Shown here: positions 35,421 through 46,024 of the stretch, piece by piece
Numbering within the stretch: the first letter of the stretch is position 1
Layout: each line of letters starts with the position of its first letter
Source of the DNA: Cryptomeria japonica
Lineage: Eukaryota > Streptophyta > Pinopsida > Cupressales > Cupressaceae
DNA length: 60,000 nt
NCBI RefSeq assembly: GCF_030272615.1
Contig: NC_081408.1
Span: forward strand, 605,919,673 to 605,979,672
Direction of reading: 5' to 3'
The notes under the pieces: generated by a model
Told to the model about the DNA's origin: nothing
The model's input: the letters and a program-made list of their open reading frames with translations, nothing else
The model's database searches: none
Made by a program: the position numbers and the translations under genes

Positions 35421-36751
35421 AGGTGGAGATCATGCAAGGGTTCTCTTTAATTCTCCTTCTAGTTAGTACTCTAGCATCCTTATCCCCAATAATCTGTTTA
35501 GGACTGTGATTCAGTCTCACATACCTAGGAATAACATGATCATTCTCTTCAGGTTCAACTTCTTCATTATCATCTTCCTCTGAATTTATTTGTTCCAGTT
35601 GAACAAGTACATCAGGATTTGCTTTACCGGTTTCTGATTTAACAGTTTCAGGTTCCAAAAGAAAAATGCAAGGATCATCATCCTTCTTCTCTGAACTAGT
35701 TCCTTCTAAAACTTCAGGATATTCATCTACACGAACATTAGCACTATCAACAATTCTTTGTGTCTGGTTGTTGAAGCATTTATAGGCCTTACTCTTGGTG
35801 GAATAGCCAAGAAATATGCCTTCATCACTTTTAGCTCAAAACTTGCCTATGTAATCACCTCTTTTAATAAAACATTTGCTTCCAAATATCTTAAAATAGC
35901 TAACATCAGCTGATCTACCATACCAGTATTCATAAGGGCTCTTGTCCTTACCTCTTTTCACCAGAACTCGGTTCATTGTGTAGACAATTGTACTTACAGC
36001 TTCTTTCCAAAATGTTTCAGCTACACCTCCTTGTATCAACATAGTCCTAGTAGCTTCAACCACTGACCGATTGTTTCTCTCTACTATACCTTTCTGTTGT
36101 GGTATCCTTGGTGCAGAAAGCTACCGCTTGATACCATTATCATCAAAATACTTAGTGAACTCCGCAGAAGTGAATTCACCGCCTTGATCTGTTCTCAGAC
36201 ATTTTATCTTTTTTCCACTCTCTTTCTTAGCTAAGGCTCTGAATGCCTTGTAATTTACCAAAAGCTTCATTCTTATCCTTCAAGAATGTGAGCCACATCA
36301 TCCTTGAACAATCATCAATGAAGATCATGAAATATATGTCACCTTGAATGCTTCTTGTTCTTATTGATCCACATAGATCTGTATAAACCAAATCTAACAA
36401 GTGCTCTTTTGAGAAGAACTTGCTTTTGAAAGTGGAAGAATTCATCTTTCCTAGCTGACATTCTTTACAAAGAGCATTAACCGGTTTGTCTAGCTGAGGC
36501 AGACCTCTTACTGTCTTAGACTTGCTTACTTTAACAATATTGTCAAAATTTATATAACAAAATCTCCTATGCCAAAGCTAGCTATCATCTTTTTTTGCAA
36601 TCAAATAGTTGCTAACTTTAGGACTAAGATAAAATAGATTGCCTCTGGTCTGTTTCCCGGTTGCAATCAATTCACCTTTGTTGTCAAATATTTTGCACAT
36701 GCCATTTCTAAACTCCAGTGGGTATCCTCTGTCATTAAGTTGTGCCACACT
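35421..36751 (-). pseudogene. Element G integrase (frameshifted)
   Basis: The zinc-binding part is LWHRRFCYINFDN...LCKECQLGKM near 36440-36570. The core start is LLDLVYTDLCGSIRTRS with FIDDCSRMMWLTFLKDKN (36227-36445). The core end is at 35836-36063 (VEATRTMLIQGGVAETFW, FGSKCFIKRGDYIGKF). A frame change near 36230 and several stops separate the blocks. An acidic linker (35356-35658) leads to RT. The family is certain; the copy is inactive. Confidence 0.82.
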
Positions 36752-36955
36752 TCAAATATTGTGCTTTAGGCCTTCAACCCAATAGACATCGTCAGCACCA
36801 CTCTTCCCATTAATAGAAATAACTCCCTTACCTTTAACCATACAGGGTGAGTCATTGCCAAATCTTACAATACCGCCATCAAATTCCTTCAGGGAAAGAA
36901 ATTTGCTCCGATCACCGGTCATGTGATGTGAACAACCACTATTAATGCCAATCAT
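36752..36955 (-). pseudogene. Element G protease
   Basis: INSGCSHHMTGD is the copia protease active-site region, but the catalytic Asp of the usual Asp-Ser-Gly is Asn here. FLSLKEFDGGIVRFGND and VEGLKHN follow normally toward the pre-integrase domain. This change alone should abolish cleavage. Confidence 0.85.
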
Positions 36956-38040
36956 CAGAGCTATCCACCCTAGATACTAGTGCCTTCTGATATGATATTT
37001 CTTCCTTAATAGACACAAACACAATATCTTCACTAGCATCATCATCAGATTCTTCATTAGTAATACCACTATCAATAGCTACAAGATAATCTCTCTTGCC
37101 TTTACTCTCATACTTCCTAAATTTGTCTCTCTTGTATTCATTTTCACCATTAGGGAAATTAGCTGCTATATGACCAATCTTGTTGCATGCAAAACATTTT
37201 AAAGGTAGGTTACCTCTATATTTACCAGTGCCTCTAGGCAGTTGTTTTGCCAACAATGCTTCAAGTTCCACTAAGTTGTCTTCATCATCAACATCTCTGC
37301 TGGATCTAAATTCATAACCATGGCCAGTATCTCTACTTCTTCTCATAGATGGGTTAGAGACAAAAGCTCTGAATGTAGATTCTGATTTCTGTACACTACC
37401 ATCATAGCCATTTAATTCAAAAGCAGTAAGTTTGCCAATAATAGAGTCAAGATTTACCTTTATCTTGTCAATGGATTTCAACTCCTAAATAGCTACAACT
37501 CAAATAGCATATAGCGGTAGCAGGGTTCTCAGTACCTTACTGATTACTATGGCATCTTCCACTTTCCCTCATGCACTCTTTATTTCACCAACTATCTCTT
37601 TAATCCTTTGACCATACTGCTGGATATTCTCACCTTTAGACATTCTCATGTCATCAAACTTTCCTCTTAAACTCTCCTCTTTGGCAATCTTAACATGTTC
37701 ATCACCACTATAAATCTCTTCAAGTTTTTGCCACACTTCATGTGCAGTTTCAAGACCATGAACATCTACATATTCAACATTAGACAAGGAACTGATAATA
37801 GCCTCTAATTCTTGGTGATTTTCTTATTGTTCTTTCTTCTGATCATCAGTCAGGATTCCAGTAGGTGTAATATAATTAGTTTCTATATGATCCCAATACT
37901 GACTACCAAGACTCTTAATGTAAATATTCATTCTGTCACTCCATATTCTCTAGTTATCTTTGTTGAATTTCAGACCTTCTTTCTTCATCACGATCTACAA
38001 GATCTTTTCCTCAAGCTGTTAGGTTTTTAGATTAAAGAGG
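36942..38040 (-). pseudogene. Element G gag
   Basis: The capsid part at 37569-37787 (GLETAHEVWQKLEEIYSGDE, RGKFDDMRMSKGENIQQYGQ) is of the copia gag type. The nucleocapsid part at 36942-37481 has a zinc knuckle CFACNKIGHIAANF, in which the last Cys is Phe. An acidic tail (ESDDDASEDIVF) follows. The N-terminal part up to the primer site (38050) is interrupted by stops. Confidence 0.82.
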
Positions 38041-38049
38041 ACCTAAGAT

Positions 38050-38061
38050 GCTCTGATACCA
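38050..38061 (-). other. Element G primer-binding site
   Basis: The minus strand reads TGGTATCAGAGC, the classic site complementary to plant initiator tRNA-Met, two bases inside the 5' LTR end at 38064. Confidence 0.92.
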
Positions 38062-38063
38062 AT

Positions 38064-39510
38064 TGATGGTATGATGAAAGAATAAGTATCTGGTAGAATA
38101 CTGAGAGGGGGGGGGGGGGGTGGGTGAATCAGTATACTAAAAAACTGATACAAAGTTCCCAAACTCAAATTCAATCACACAAACTAAACATATCTCAGTC
38201 AAGATCAATATTCATAAGAATACTTGACATCAATCGGTTTGATTGTTATGACAACTTAATAGTAAACAACTTTAATCTTGTAAACATCAACAATGCTTAA
38301 TCATAACTCAGCACATTCATCTCTCAATGCTTCTAGTTATCATGCCTTATCAGAAGTTAATCAAATTAAGAAATAAGATCACTACGACAAAAGCATTCAC
38401 CACTTGACACAAATGTTTATACGTGGAAAACCCAAATAGGTAAAAACCACGGCGAGATGAGACTCACAAGGATATCTATCTGATCTCTTTTGAGGTTCGC
38501 CTTGTTAGGAGCCAAGCCTGTTAAAGATTTACAGTAAGTCCCGTTAAGAACTAATTCCGGTTAGGAATCACCCAGTTAAGGGATTTACAATTATGCCTTG
38601 ATGAAAAGCACAATACCTTGTTAGGAGTAACCTCACTGGAGGATTTAAGAATCCAAGCTAATGGACCACCTCGTTACAGGATTTAATGAGTAACCAAGCT
38701 TGTTAGAGCTTACCCGGTTAAGGGATTTCACTTTTGCTGTAATTGTTAGAAAATAACAGGTTTTCTTGATCTGTCTGAATAGCACTACATTTGCTTGATC
38801 AGATCCTTTTAAACTTCAATATGCCTTCACTCAAAGTGCAGATCCATTCACTGGTTAGGCAACAACACACTCAACAGGTTTCTACTAATCTTGCCAACAA
38901 ATTTTACAAACAACTTCATCAACCTTAAATACAAATCAATTAGGTCGGCAACACAACAAAAACCTAATTCTCATCATCAAAATTACAAAAGAGTCGGTAC
39001 AATATTGACCATTAGAAATCATGCCAATCTCTTCACATTCTTCAAGAAAATTCCAACCGCTCCATGATAACTGCTTCATCGGACTTTGTAACTCATCACA
39101 CGCTATGTATTAGATGCAATCCACTTTTCTCCTTCCCTAGACAATAAACAAACACGCCAAAACAATTTGAACTTATCCTCATACAATGATCACACGTGAC
39201 TCCATCATTACCTCTCATCAGATAATAAACCAATAAACTTAATCGGTTAGGGTTTAACAATTGATAGGTTTTACTGGTTACATTGCATAGAAAGATTTAA
39301 CCCTTTACACTGGTTCACCGATTCAACTCACAAACTTTACATACTAGTTTACAACATCTTCCACAAATCTCTTCTTACCGGTTACTATCCAATATGAAAA
39401 CAACAATATCAACAATAGCATGAATACCATTACCGGTTCAACTGACATCAATGACAATATTCATTAATGCAATCTATATGCAAAATGCCAGCAAACTAAA
39501 AATGCCAACA
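38064..39510 (-). repeat. Element G 5' LTR
   Basis: 1447 bp, the partner of 32194-33631. Its G run is GAG followed by A and 14 G, then TGGG, longer than in the 3' LTR. It joins element B coding sequence at 39511 (CTAGC). Confidence 0.92.
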
Positions 39511-40573
39511 CTAGCTCATATCCCATTTCCTCTATCCAAATCTTCCGGGGCTTGACTGCCTCCATGAGAGTCACATCCTTCTTAACCATGAAACAAATGT
39601 CAATAGAGTATTTATCTACTATATGCTCAGGTATTCTTATCCTAGACCTTATAGATTTTTGAAAAGCTCTAAAATAACCCCACATCTTATCATCTCTTTG
39701 ACTTCCTAATGCAACAATTGATTGTTTTAACTGTCTTCCTACCATAATGTCAAAAACCCATTGTTTCCTACCAGAATTGAGTGTATCATTCAGAAAGTAT
39801 ATCATCAAGCAAACTAAAAAATTTCCATACCAGAAGGTGCCCTTCTTCTCACCTTTAATCTTCCCTAAGTTGATCAATAACTCTTCAAGCATCCAACTGC
39901 AAAGATCTAACTTTACATTTTCTCTCATCATCGTATATGCAACCAAAATACATAAAATGGAAACAAAATATAGTCGGTTTGACTGAGTTACCTTGTATCC
40001 TGTAACCATGCTTCCAAACTTGATGTTAGTGTTGGTGATAGTGCTCACTTTCATCAATCTCTTGTCAGATGTGGCACTAGTGACCTGCCTCACGAAGTTG
40101 TTTGACAATTTCTTATCCGGATGTTGCCCTACCGATGGTAAACCTATAATTGCCCAGATGGATTCCTTAGTGATTTTATAAGGCCTATCCAACCATATGA
40201 ATTCCCCATGTACTCTGCTCAGTACATATCTGATTATTTCATCCTCAAACTCCGGAATATGCAAAATATGTATAAACCCTAGATCTTCAATGTGTTGATA
40301 TGCAAGTTTAATCTTTCCAGCTTCTCCCATTAGTTCATTCATATATATTCTCTTAATCTTTGAAGTTCCTAAGTCCTCTATATGATAGTGAATGTATGCC
40401 CTAACATCTTCTACATACACCACTCCCTCTGGGACGCTAGAAAATGCTCCAACCGAATCTTCTTTGGTAACCACAAGTGGATACCACTTGAAAACTGGCC
40501 TAGGGCAATCCTTAACCTCCACTATAGTTGGATTTGCAACAAAAATAGGAACACAAGATGACCTCGCTTCCAT
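39511..40573 (-). CDS. Element B unknown protein, part 1
   Basis: A long open minus-strand frame (~354 codons before the G LTR). Visible features: HIPEFEDEIIRYVLSRVHGE, ITKESIWAIIGLPSVGQHP, LCSWMLEELLINLGKIKGEK and FWYGNFLVCLMIYFLND. The layout of an 'ITxESI..xxGLP' box followed by hydrophobic helices recalls uncharacterised plant-transposon ORFs, but I cannot name the family. It lacks protease, RT or integrase motifs. The frame is cut by element G after MGYEL and resumes in phase at 32193, so G landed in a then-open gene. Its length and openness make it the best-preserved frame of B. Confidence 0.6.
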
Positions 40574-41129
40574 GTTTCAAGAAAAATACCTTTTGTTCGC
40601 TCTCGGTGAAAACTTTCAACAAATCCTTCCAAACGCCGGTGTGATCGCTCAAGAACAAATATGATTGCCTCTAAATAGCCTCTGACCACACTTAGTCTCT
40701 TTGAATCGCTCTGAATGTAGGGTGATTAACAATGAAGTGTATTCAACCTTTTATCCTTCGAAAGAAAAACCCTAATCTTCCATTGACATAAATGACTGTC
40801 GGTGAAAGATACTGGATCTCACTCAAAACATATCCATGCCAGATAATCTTCTCCAATATCTGGAACATCTTCCAGAACCTCTTCCCAGAGCATATGCATC
40901 ATCTTCATGGATTTTGCCTACCCTTAAGGCATCTGCCTCAGTTACCGGATGAGCTTACTGTCAGTGGAGGAGTAGCCTCTTCTGTCGGATAGGTAACTGG
41001 AACATTCCCATTTGATGATTTTTCCTCAGTCTTCCTAACCCATCTCTGAGTATGATCGTGCCAGATTTTACTAACCTTCTCTTTCCCTTTTTCATTTGAT
41101 CCTCCATTACCAACCGGTGGATTTCTGCT
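40574..41129 (-). other. Element B spacer between gag and the unknown ORF
   Basis: This 550 bp lies between the zinc knuckles and the unknown protein. It has short frames in all phases and no domain that I recognise. Confidence 0.5.
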
Positions 41130-42137
41130 TCTACAAAACTTAGCAATATTTCCAACTTCATTTCATGCATAACATGTAACATTGTTCTTTTGAATTGAAT
41201 TGCTAAAATCGGTGAAATTTCTTGACCTGCATTGATTAGCCATATGTCCAAATTTTCCACAAACATAGCATTTTACATTCATTCTGCAATCTTTTGTTTT
41301 ATGACCAATTTAATTTCATTTAGAACATTTACCAAGAGTAGAATCAGGGTTCTGATTTGCTCTGTTTCTACATTGCCTAGCCATGTGACCAAATTTATTG
41401 CAAACAAAACATCTACCATTGAATTTATAAGCATTGGATTGTCTTACCAGTGCCTTATGGTTTTGATCTTCATTAGCAGTACCGGAACTCTGTCCTTGCT
41501 CAAATCCAAGTCCACTGGAATCTTCAATCCGCCTCTGTCTCTTTAGTAACTCAGCAAGTTGTGCTGAGCTGATCTTGAATTTTTCTTGAATTTTTCTTTG
41601 TACTCACTTGCAACAGTTAAATCATCTCTTAGTATTATCATTTATCTCTCAAGCTCTTTCTCATTCCTCTGGGATTGTACCAAATCAGTTCTCAACATAT
41701 CATTTTCATGAACCATCCTACCACATTCTTCAAACTTGTTCTTCAGGGATACAACAAGATTTTCTTCCTTTTTCTTTCTGTCCTCAATCTCCTTAGACAT
41801 CCTCAAAGTTATATCTTGCATTTCATTCTTCATAACCATGTTCTCTTGACTCAATTTCTGACATTTTTCCTTAAATGCATTTTTCTCTTCATCATCCCGA
41901 TTTTGCAAAAGTTCTTTCCTCCTAGCTTGAACAGATGACAACCTCTCTTGTAGGACAAGAATGGATTCCTTAGTAGAATTCAACTCATCTTGTAGCTTTA
42001 AGTTCTTCAATCTTTCATCATCATAATTTTCAAGTGCCATCTCAAGCTGCTTCTCCAAAGCCATTTTCAATGATTTTGGTTTCAGGATCTTCTTCAAGTT
42101 GTTAAACTTCCTCCGAAGCACAAGGCTATGATAACTA
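41130..42137 (-). pseudogene. Element B gag-like region: coiled coil and four zinc knuckles
   Basis: The first part (41642-42137) is a strongly charged coiled coil (MALEKQLEMALENYDDERLK, LQDELNSTKESILVLQERL, KKEENLVVSLKNKFEECGRM). Zinc knuckles follow: CFVCNKFGHMARQC (41372-41413, intact), a degenerate one with two stops (~41290-41330), CYVCGKFGHMANQC (41230-41271, intact), and one with a Cys-to-stop and a His-to-Asn change (41137-41178). Knuckles of this type bind RNA in Gag, so this is the likely packaging protein of element B. Confidence 0.7.
42122..42137 (-). other. Degenerate primer-binding site of element B
   Basis: The minus strand reads ATAGTTATCATAGCCT, matching the Met-type site (ATTGGTATCAGAGCCT) at 13 of 16 positions. 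It directly abuts the LTR end at 42139. Confidence 0.55.
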
Positions 42138-42138
42138 T

Positions 42139-42722
42139 TGTTGGAAACCAATAACACTTAGAGGGGGGGGGGGGGGGGGGTGAATCAATGTTATACTAGA
42201 ATAGTTGATTTTAGCCTTAACAAAACATTCATGCACCAATTGGTATATTCAGTATAATATAGTTCCCATTTAAGCTCCATCTGTCCCAGTTGAAACCCTA
42301 AACCCCTTTTCCAGGATAACCCTTACAATAAATTCCTCACATACATAATCTCTCTAAATAAAGACATTTGCATATCCATCACCATATTCTTGTCCTTCAT
42401 GTTCTAAATGATCTAATCAATCTGCCCTTTATACCCTATACAAATTTATGCCTTATGTCGGCTTACAAAGATATACAAAATATCAAATTACATGTCGGCC
42501 ATATAACATAAATGAATAAACATTAAAACAAGTTGTCGATGTTGGATCCAAGATAAGTTGGTCTCCAATATCGATAACCTTTTCTATACCATTTTAGTCT
42601 GGATTGCTGGTGACCAAATAAGTCTTTCTGACCTGCCGTTGTCGGTGCCGGTGTAGAATCTGTGAAGTGCCTAACGATACACCATATGAAGTCGGATCCC
42701 AAAATCATGTTGCCATCAATGA
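42139..42722 (-). repeat. Element B 5' LTR, internally deleted and truncated
   Basis: It begins TGTTGGAAACCAATAACAC and carries a run of 18 G (42163-42180) followed by TGAATCAATG. Compared with the 3' LTR it lacks ~270 bp after CATGCACCAAT, and its outer ~50 bp beyond GCCATCAATGA are replaced by unrelated DNA. No target duplication can be read on this side. Confidence 0.75.
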
Positions 42723-43856
42723 ATAGATCAATGACTATATCACACTTTGGTGAGCATGACTTTACCATTTTTTGGAACTTGTTGATACATAAGAAAGTGT
42801 GATGCAATAAGAATTTGTTATATCAATTTCCATATGGAGCTATTAGGTAGATAGGCTAGTAGTTGATTTGAATACATAAACATGATACAAAGTTGAAGTG
42901 ATCACACATGATGGATAAATATTATGATATGCGGGGACACGTAATAAAATGGAGATGACTAGGTACTCCCATAAATGCATGAAAAAGCTATAAATTTTAA
43001 CAAAGAAAATGGTAGGCTCTACACAAGTCTCATCACATATCAATAAGAGAATATTTTAATGAATAGTACACTTATTAATACAAAAGGCTATGTGGTATAA
43101 TAGAATGCCTCCATGCATCTCTATTCATTCTATAAGGAAAGTGAAGTCACTAAGTTGATAGTGAAAAGTTAATGAACAAATATAAAACAACTATGTGTTT
43201 GTATTAAAGAGAGAAGTGGGGATACAACATACTACATAGGTACAAAAAAATCAATAAATAGAAATGATACCACTCACTTTAAAATAATATGGAACATCAA
43301 TCAATAATCATACACAATCAAAAAGTGAAGCTACGACCAATTAAAGGTACTTATAGATGTAAAGAGGGGTTGTGACATGACCAATTAGCAAATGGTGATA
43401 TAGATGCAAAGTGAAAACTTAAAATATTACAGCTAAGAGAAACAAATCATTAATAAAATTGAATGAGTGATACTATATAAATTAAAAAGGAATCCTACAA
43501 AATCGAAACCATGACCCTAGGGTAAAAATGCACATAAAAATGGCATAGAACAAGTAGGGAATGTGCAAAAAATCAAAACAAAAAGAACCAAAAGTATAAA
43601 AACAAAGATAAACCTAACATTGGCCAATGTTTGAGTATATGTGCATTGAAAAGACATAAATAATATAGAGAAATTTGGGAAAGTAGATGAATAAGGAACA
43701 AAAAATATAAAAAATACTAAAACGTAAGTATAAACACTTCACCTTAAGCATAACAAGAATCAAGGCTACATAAGGCAAAACCAAAGGGTTATAATATGCA
43801 CAAAATTTTGTGTGGAAATGCTTAGGAGAAGTAATAAATCATATATTTCTCATGAA
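42723..43856. other. AT-rich unrecognised stretch
   Basis: No domain or RNA gene is visible. It lies on the 3' side of the integrase relic F (minus strand) and may be its untranslated end and LTR. No repeated copy in the window confirms this. Confidence 0.45.
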
Positions 43857-44440
43857 CTAACAAATCAAGGAACTATGAACAACCATAACTCTTAGAAAGA
43901 ATGTCTCATCACTATAGTGATTTTCAATGATACGTTGGTCGAAATAGAGGGCTTCAAACTGGTTATGCTTTCCCTTATCTCTTAAATTCCACATTAGCAC
44001 TAGATCGTTTAAATTTAAACACTTATCCTTTGTCATTTTGTAAAATAAGAATTTGAATTCGGTTTTCTTATGCATATTTCTAACATGGAAAATTCTCATT
44101 TTTTCATCCAAATCATTTAATTGATTGAATATATGATTTAGTACATTAACTTTGGTCATTTATATTTGTTGTATAAACTAATATAAATAGAGTTGAAGGT
44201 TCTTAGGTAGAAAAAAAATGTTTATACACCAACTCATAAGGTGACTTTCCTATAGACTTTTTTATATTCATTTTTTTTACCCATAGTCTCAACTTCAATT
44301 GATCATCCCACATTTTCTTGTTCTTTCCTAGGGTTCTTTTGATAATCTTCATCAAGATTTAATTGCTTGAAGCTTCACCCTTTTTTGGAGGATGATAAAG
44401 AAATGAATATATCTTAGGCTGATGCCATATCCTTGATCAA
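43857..44440 (-). pseudogene. Relic F: Ty3/gypsy integrase C-terminal half
   Basis: Reading the minus strand from ~44440, degraded frames show a PKKGEAS-like end of the DDE core, then NKKMWDDQLKLRLW and KKSIGKSPYELVY. After a break come DLDEKMRIFHVRNM, LNLNDLVLMWNLRDKGKHNQF. These are landmarks of the end of the gypsy integrase core and its C-terminal domain. Several stops are present and nothing upstream survives, because element E begins at 44531. Confidence 0.65.
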
Positions 44441-44530
44441 ATGTAAGAATTATTAGAAATAATAAAGTAGATGCATGCAACTATTTGATATGGTTTGAAA
44501 TTACATTGTTAAAGAATATAGAATAGGTAG

Positions 44531-45307
44531 TGTTTATGGTAAAAATGAAAATAACAATATTGAAAGACTAAAATAGATTCAACCACAAAACCCTAGCCTA
44601 ACAACAACAAAGATCCACCATAACATATGAAGATTACCTAAGACAATGCAAATCAAATAAAATCATAAAGATTATACCATCACATGTCCAATAGGGTTTG
44701 GATCTTCATTCTTCCTATCTCCATTGATCTTGCTTGATATATTTTCTCTCAAATTTTATGTGTGCACAAGAGCTCAACAAAGAATGGAAATGTGGTTGCA
44801 AGTAGGCTTGATCACATGTGAAAGTTTGAATGCTAGAAGGCTTGATTAGCTGATTAACTCATTAGGGTTGATAATGAAGGAAACATCTCCTTATATAGAA
44901 GACACTATAAGAAATGGAGGGATAAGATTGAGAGGTGTAAAAGATAAATGGCCGGCTAGGATTAGAGGGTAGGTAGTGAAAACAAGAAAATAATGAGAGG
45001 ATAGGTAGTATAGGAATTAAGAGATGAATGACATGTGTCATGGGTAGAAAAGAATAATGAATTAATTAAATAAATCTTTAATAGAAGAAGTGGGATCAAT
45101 TAAATAAATAAAATATTTATTTAATTTAGGAAAGGGGGAATTTAAATAAATAAATGTATTTATTTAAATGAGAAATAAGGCTAGAAGAGGATAGACAAAT
45201 TAATTAAATAAATAAAGATTTATTTAATTAATAAAAGACTTAGGCTAAAATAATTAAATAAATAAAAATATTTATTTAATTAGACAAGACAATTTTAGGT
45301 GTCTACA
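44531..45307 (-). repeat. Element E 3' LTR (inverted copy of the element D LTR)
   Basis: The minus-strand copy runs from TGTAGACACC (45307) to ATAAACA (44531). It matches the D LTR (46025-46822) over almost its whole length, including four AATTAAATAAAT-type palindromic stretches and CTATATAAG. The adjoining internal polypurine tract shows that it is a 3' LTR. Confidence 0.85.
44890..44898 (-). promoter_or_regulatory. TATA box in the element E LTR
   Basis: The minus-strand CTATATAAG is conserved at the homologous place in the D LTR. Confidence 0.55.
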
Positions 45308-45545
45308 TTTTGCCCCTCTTTGAGACAATACAACTTATCACGTTATTTCAAAGAAGATAAGATGAATTGATACAAAGTTGCCCCAAGATGGGAATGATAT
45401 GCCCCCTCGAGAGATTGATGAAAATGTCTAAAAAGATCGCAGACAATCTCTCGATAAGAAAGAAATGATAGAATGGACTGATCGGATGGAGTGACAGAGT
45501 CACAGGATAAAGAAGACTGATACGGGAGATGAGGGCTAGGGCTAG

Positions 45546-45556
45546 GCTATAAGATA
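45546..45556 (+). promoter_or_regulatory. Possible TATA box of the antisense PMD gene in E
   Basis: GCTATAAGATA lies ~100 bp before the exon 1 ATG and ~240 bp from the 3' LTR edge. It would give a 5' untranslated region of ~70 nt. This is only positional evidence. Confidence 0.3.
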
Positions 45557-45646
45557 TACTACAAGGGGAAAACATCCTCATTGTCATCCACACATCCAAG
45601 AGATCAAAGTGCAAAGAGAGTAGAGAGCAGTGAACAGTCAGCAACG

Positions 45647-45712
45647 ATGGCTTTGGTGCCTAGATTTGATCGTGTTCTTCGATATCAGAGGCCAACAGAT
45701 GTAGGAGAGCCT
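45647..45712 (+). CDS. PMD gene exon 1 (antisense in element E)
   Basis: The 22-codon stretch starts at ATG 45647 and shows MALVPRFDRVLRYQRPTDV. It ends at GAGCCT followed by the splice donor GTGAGT (45713-45718). The phase-0 junction matches the phase-0 acceptor of PMD exon 2 in element A (22681) and next to D (52862), both beginning GAG. Plant PMD proteins of transposons often start with such a short basic exon, as far as I recall. It runs opposite to element E, as the PMD gene does in element A. Confidence 0.6.
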
Positions 45713-45844
45713 GTGAGTACCACAAAACCTCCTTGTACCTTTTTGCATTAGTTGTTGTCATAAATGCATGTTAGGTAGTGTAATAAATGTGCTCTAGGTA
45801 GGTCTAGAAAAATGTCAAGCGGGGTAAAAATGGTAAGGCATGTC

Positions 45845-45984
45845 TGCGTTGGTGCCAGACACATCTATGATTGTAGCAGCGTCTATGTTCAATACGAGCG
45901 CATCTGTGTATTTCAAGTGCATTTATGCAGGGTAGGCACGTTTGTGCAGGACAAACATGTTTAGGAAGTATGTAAGCGCGTTTG
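45845..45984 (+). repeat. Periodic motif array in the PMD intron of element E
   Basis: Cores of the type GCGTCTATG, GCATCTGTG, GCATTTATG, CACGTTTGTG and GCGTTTGC start near 45878, 45899, 45918, 45937, 45956 and 45977 (steps 21, 19, 19, 19, 21), with two weaker ones before. Core and spacing match the leader of element D. Relative to element E the array is antisense. Confidence 0.6.
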
Positions 45985-46024
45985 CATCTTCAAGGACAAA
46001 TCAATAGTTTTGTGATGAACATAC

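Larger units (their letters stand above)
32194..39510 (-). mobile_element. Element G: Ty1/copia (SIRE/Maximus-like), complete ends, nested in B
   Basis: Two LTRs (32194-33631 and 38064-39510) match along their whole length and differ at roughly one base in twenty over the part I compared. The primer site TGGTATCAGAGC and a polypurine tract lie just inside them. Flanks are CTACC (32189-32193) and CTAGC (39511-39515), a 5-bp target duplication with one change. Gag, protease, integrase, RT and RNase H occur in copia order. The insertion splits a frame of element B without net disruption. The copy is dead: it has frameshifts, altered protease and RT active sites and an in-frame RT deletion. Confidence 0.9.
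28904..42722 (-). mobile_element. Element B: LTR element without visible RT, split by element G
   Basis: LTRs at 28904-29792 (3') and 42139-42722 (5', with an internal deletion and a truncated outer end) share sequence across their ends, including a poly-G tract followed by TGAATCA. A degenerate Met-type primer site lies inside the 5' LTR and a polypurine tract inside the 3' LTR. Internal regions, 5' to 3': coiled coil, four zinc knuckles, an unidentified 354-codon frame, [element G], a Lys-rich frame and further coiled frames. No protease, RT or integrase belongs to B, so it is probably non-autonomous. About 6.5 kb remain once G is removed. Confidence 0.75.
45308..46024 (-). mobile_element. 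Element E internal 3' remnant
   Basis: On the minus strand a polypurine tract CAAAGAGGGGCAAAA (45308-45322) precedes the LTR. The rest carries, on the + strand, exon 1 of the PMD gene and a periodic motif array. It is cut at 46024 by the LTR of element D. No pol of E remains to its right on the minus strand within the window. Confidence 0.7.
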
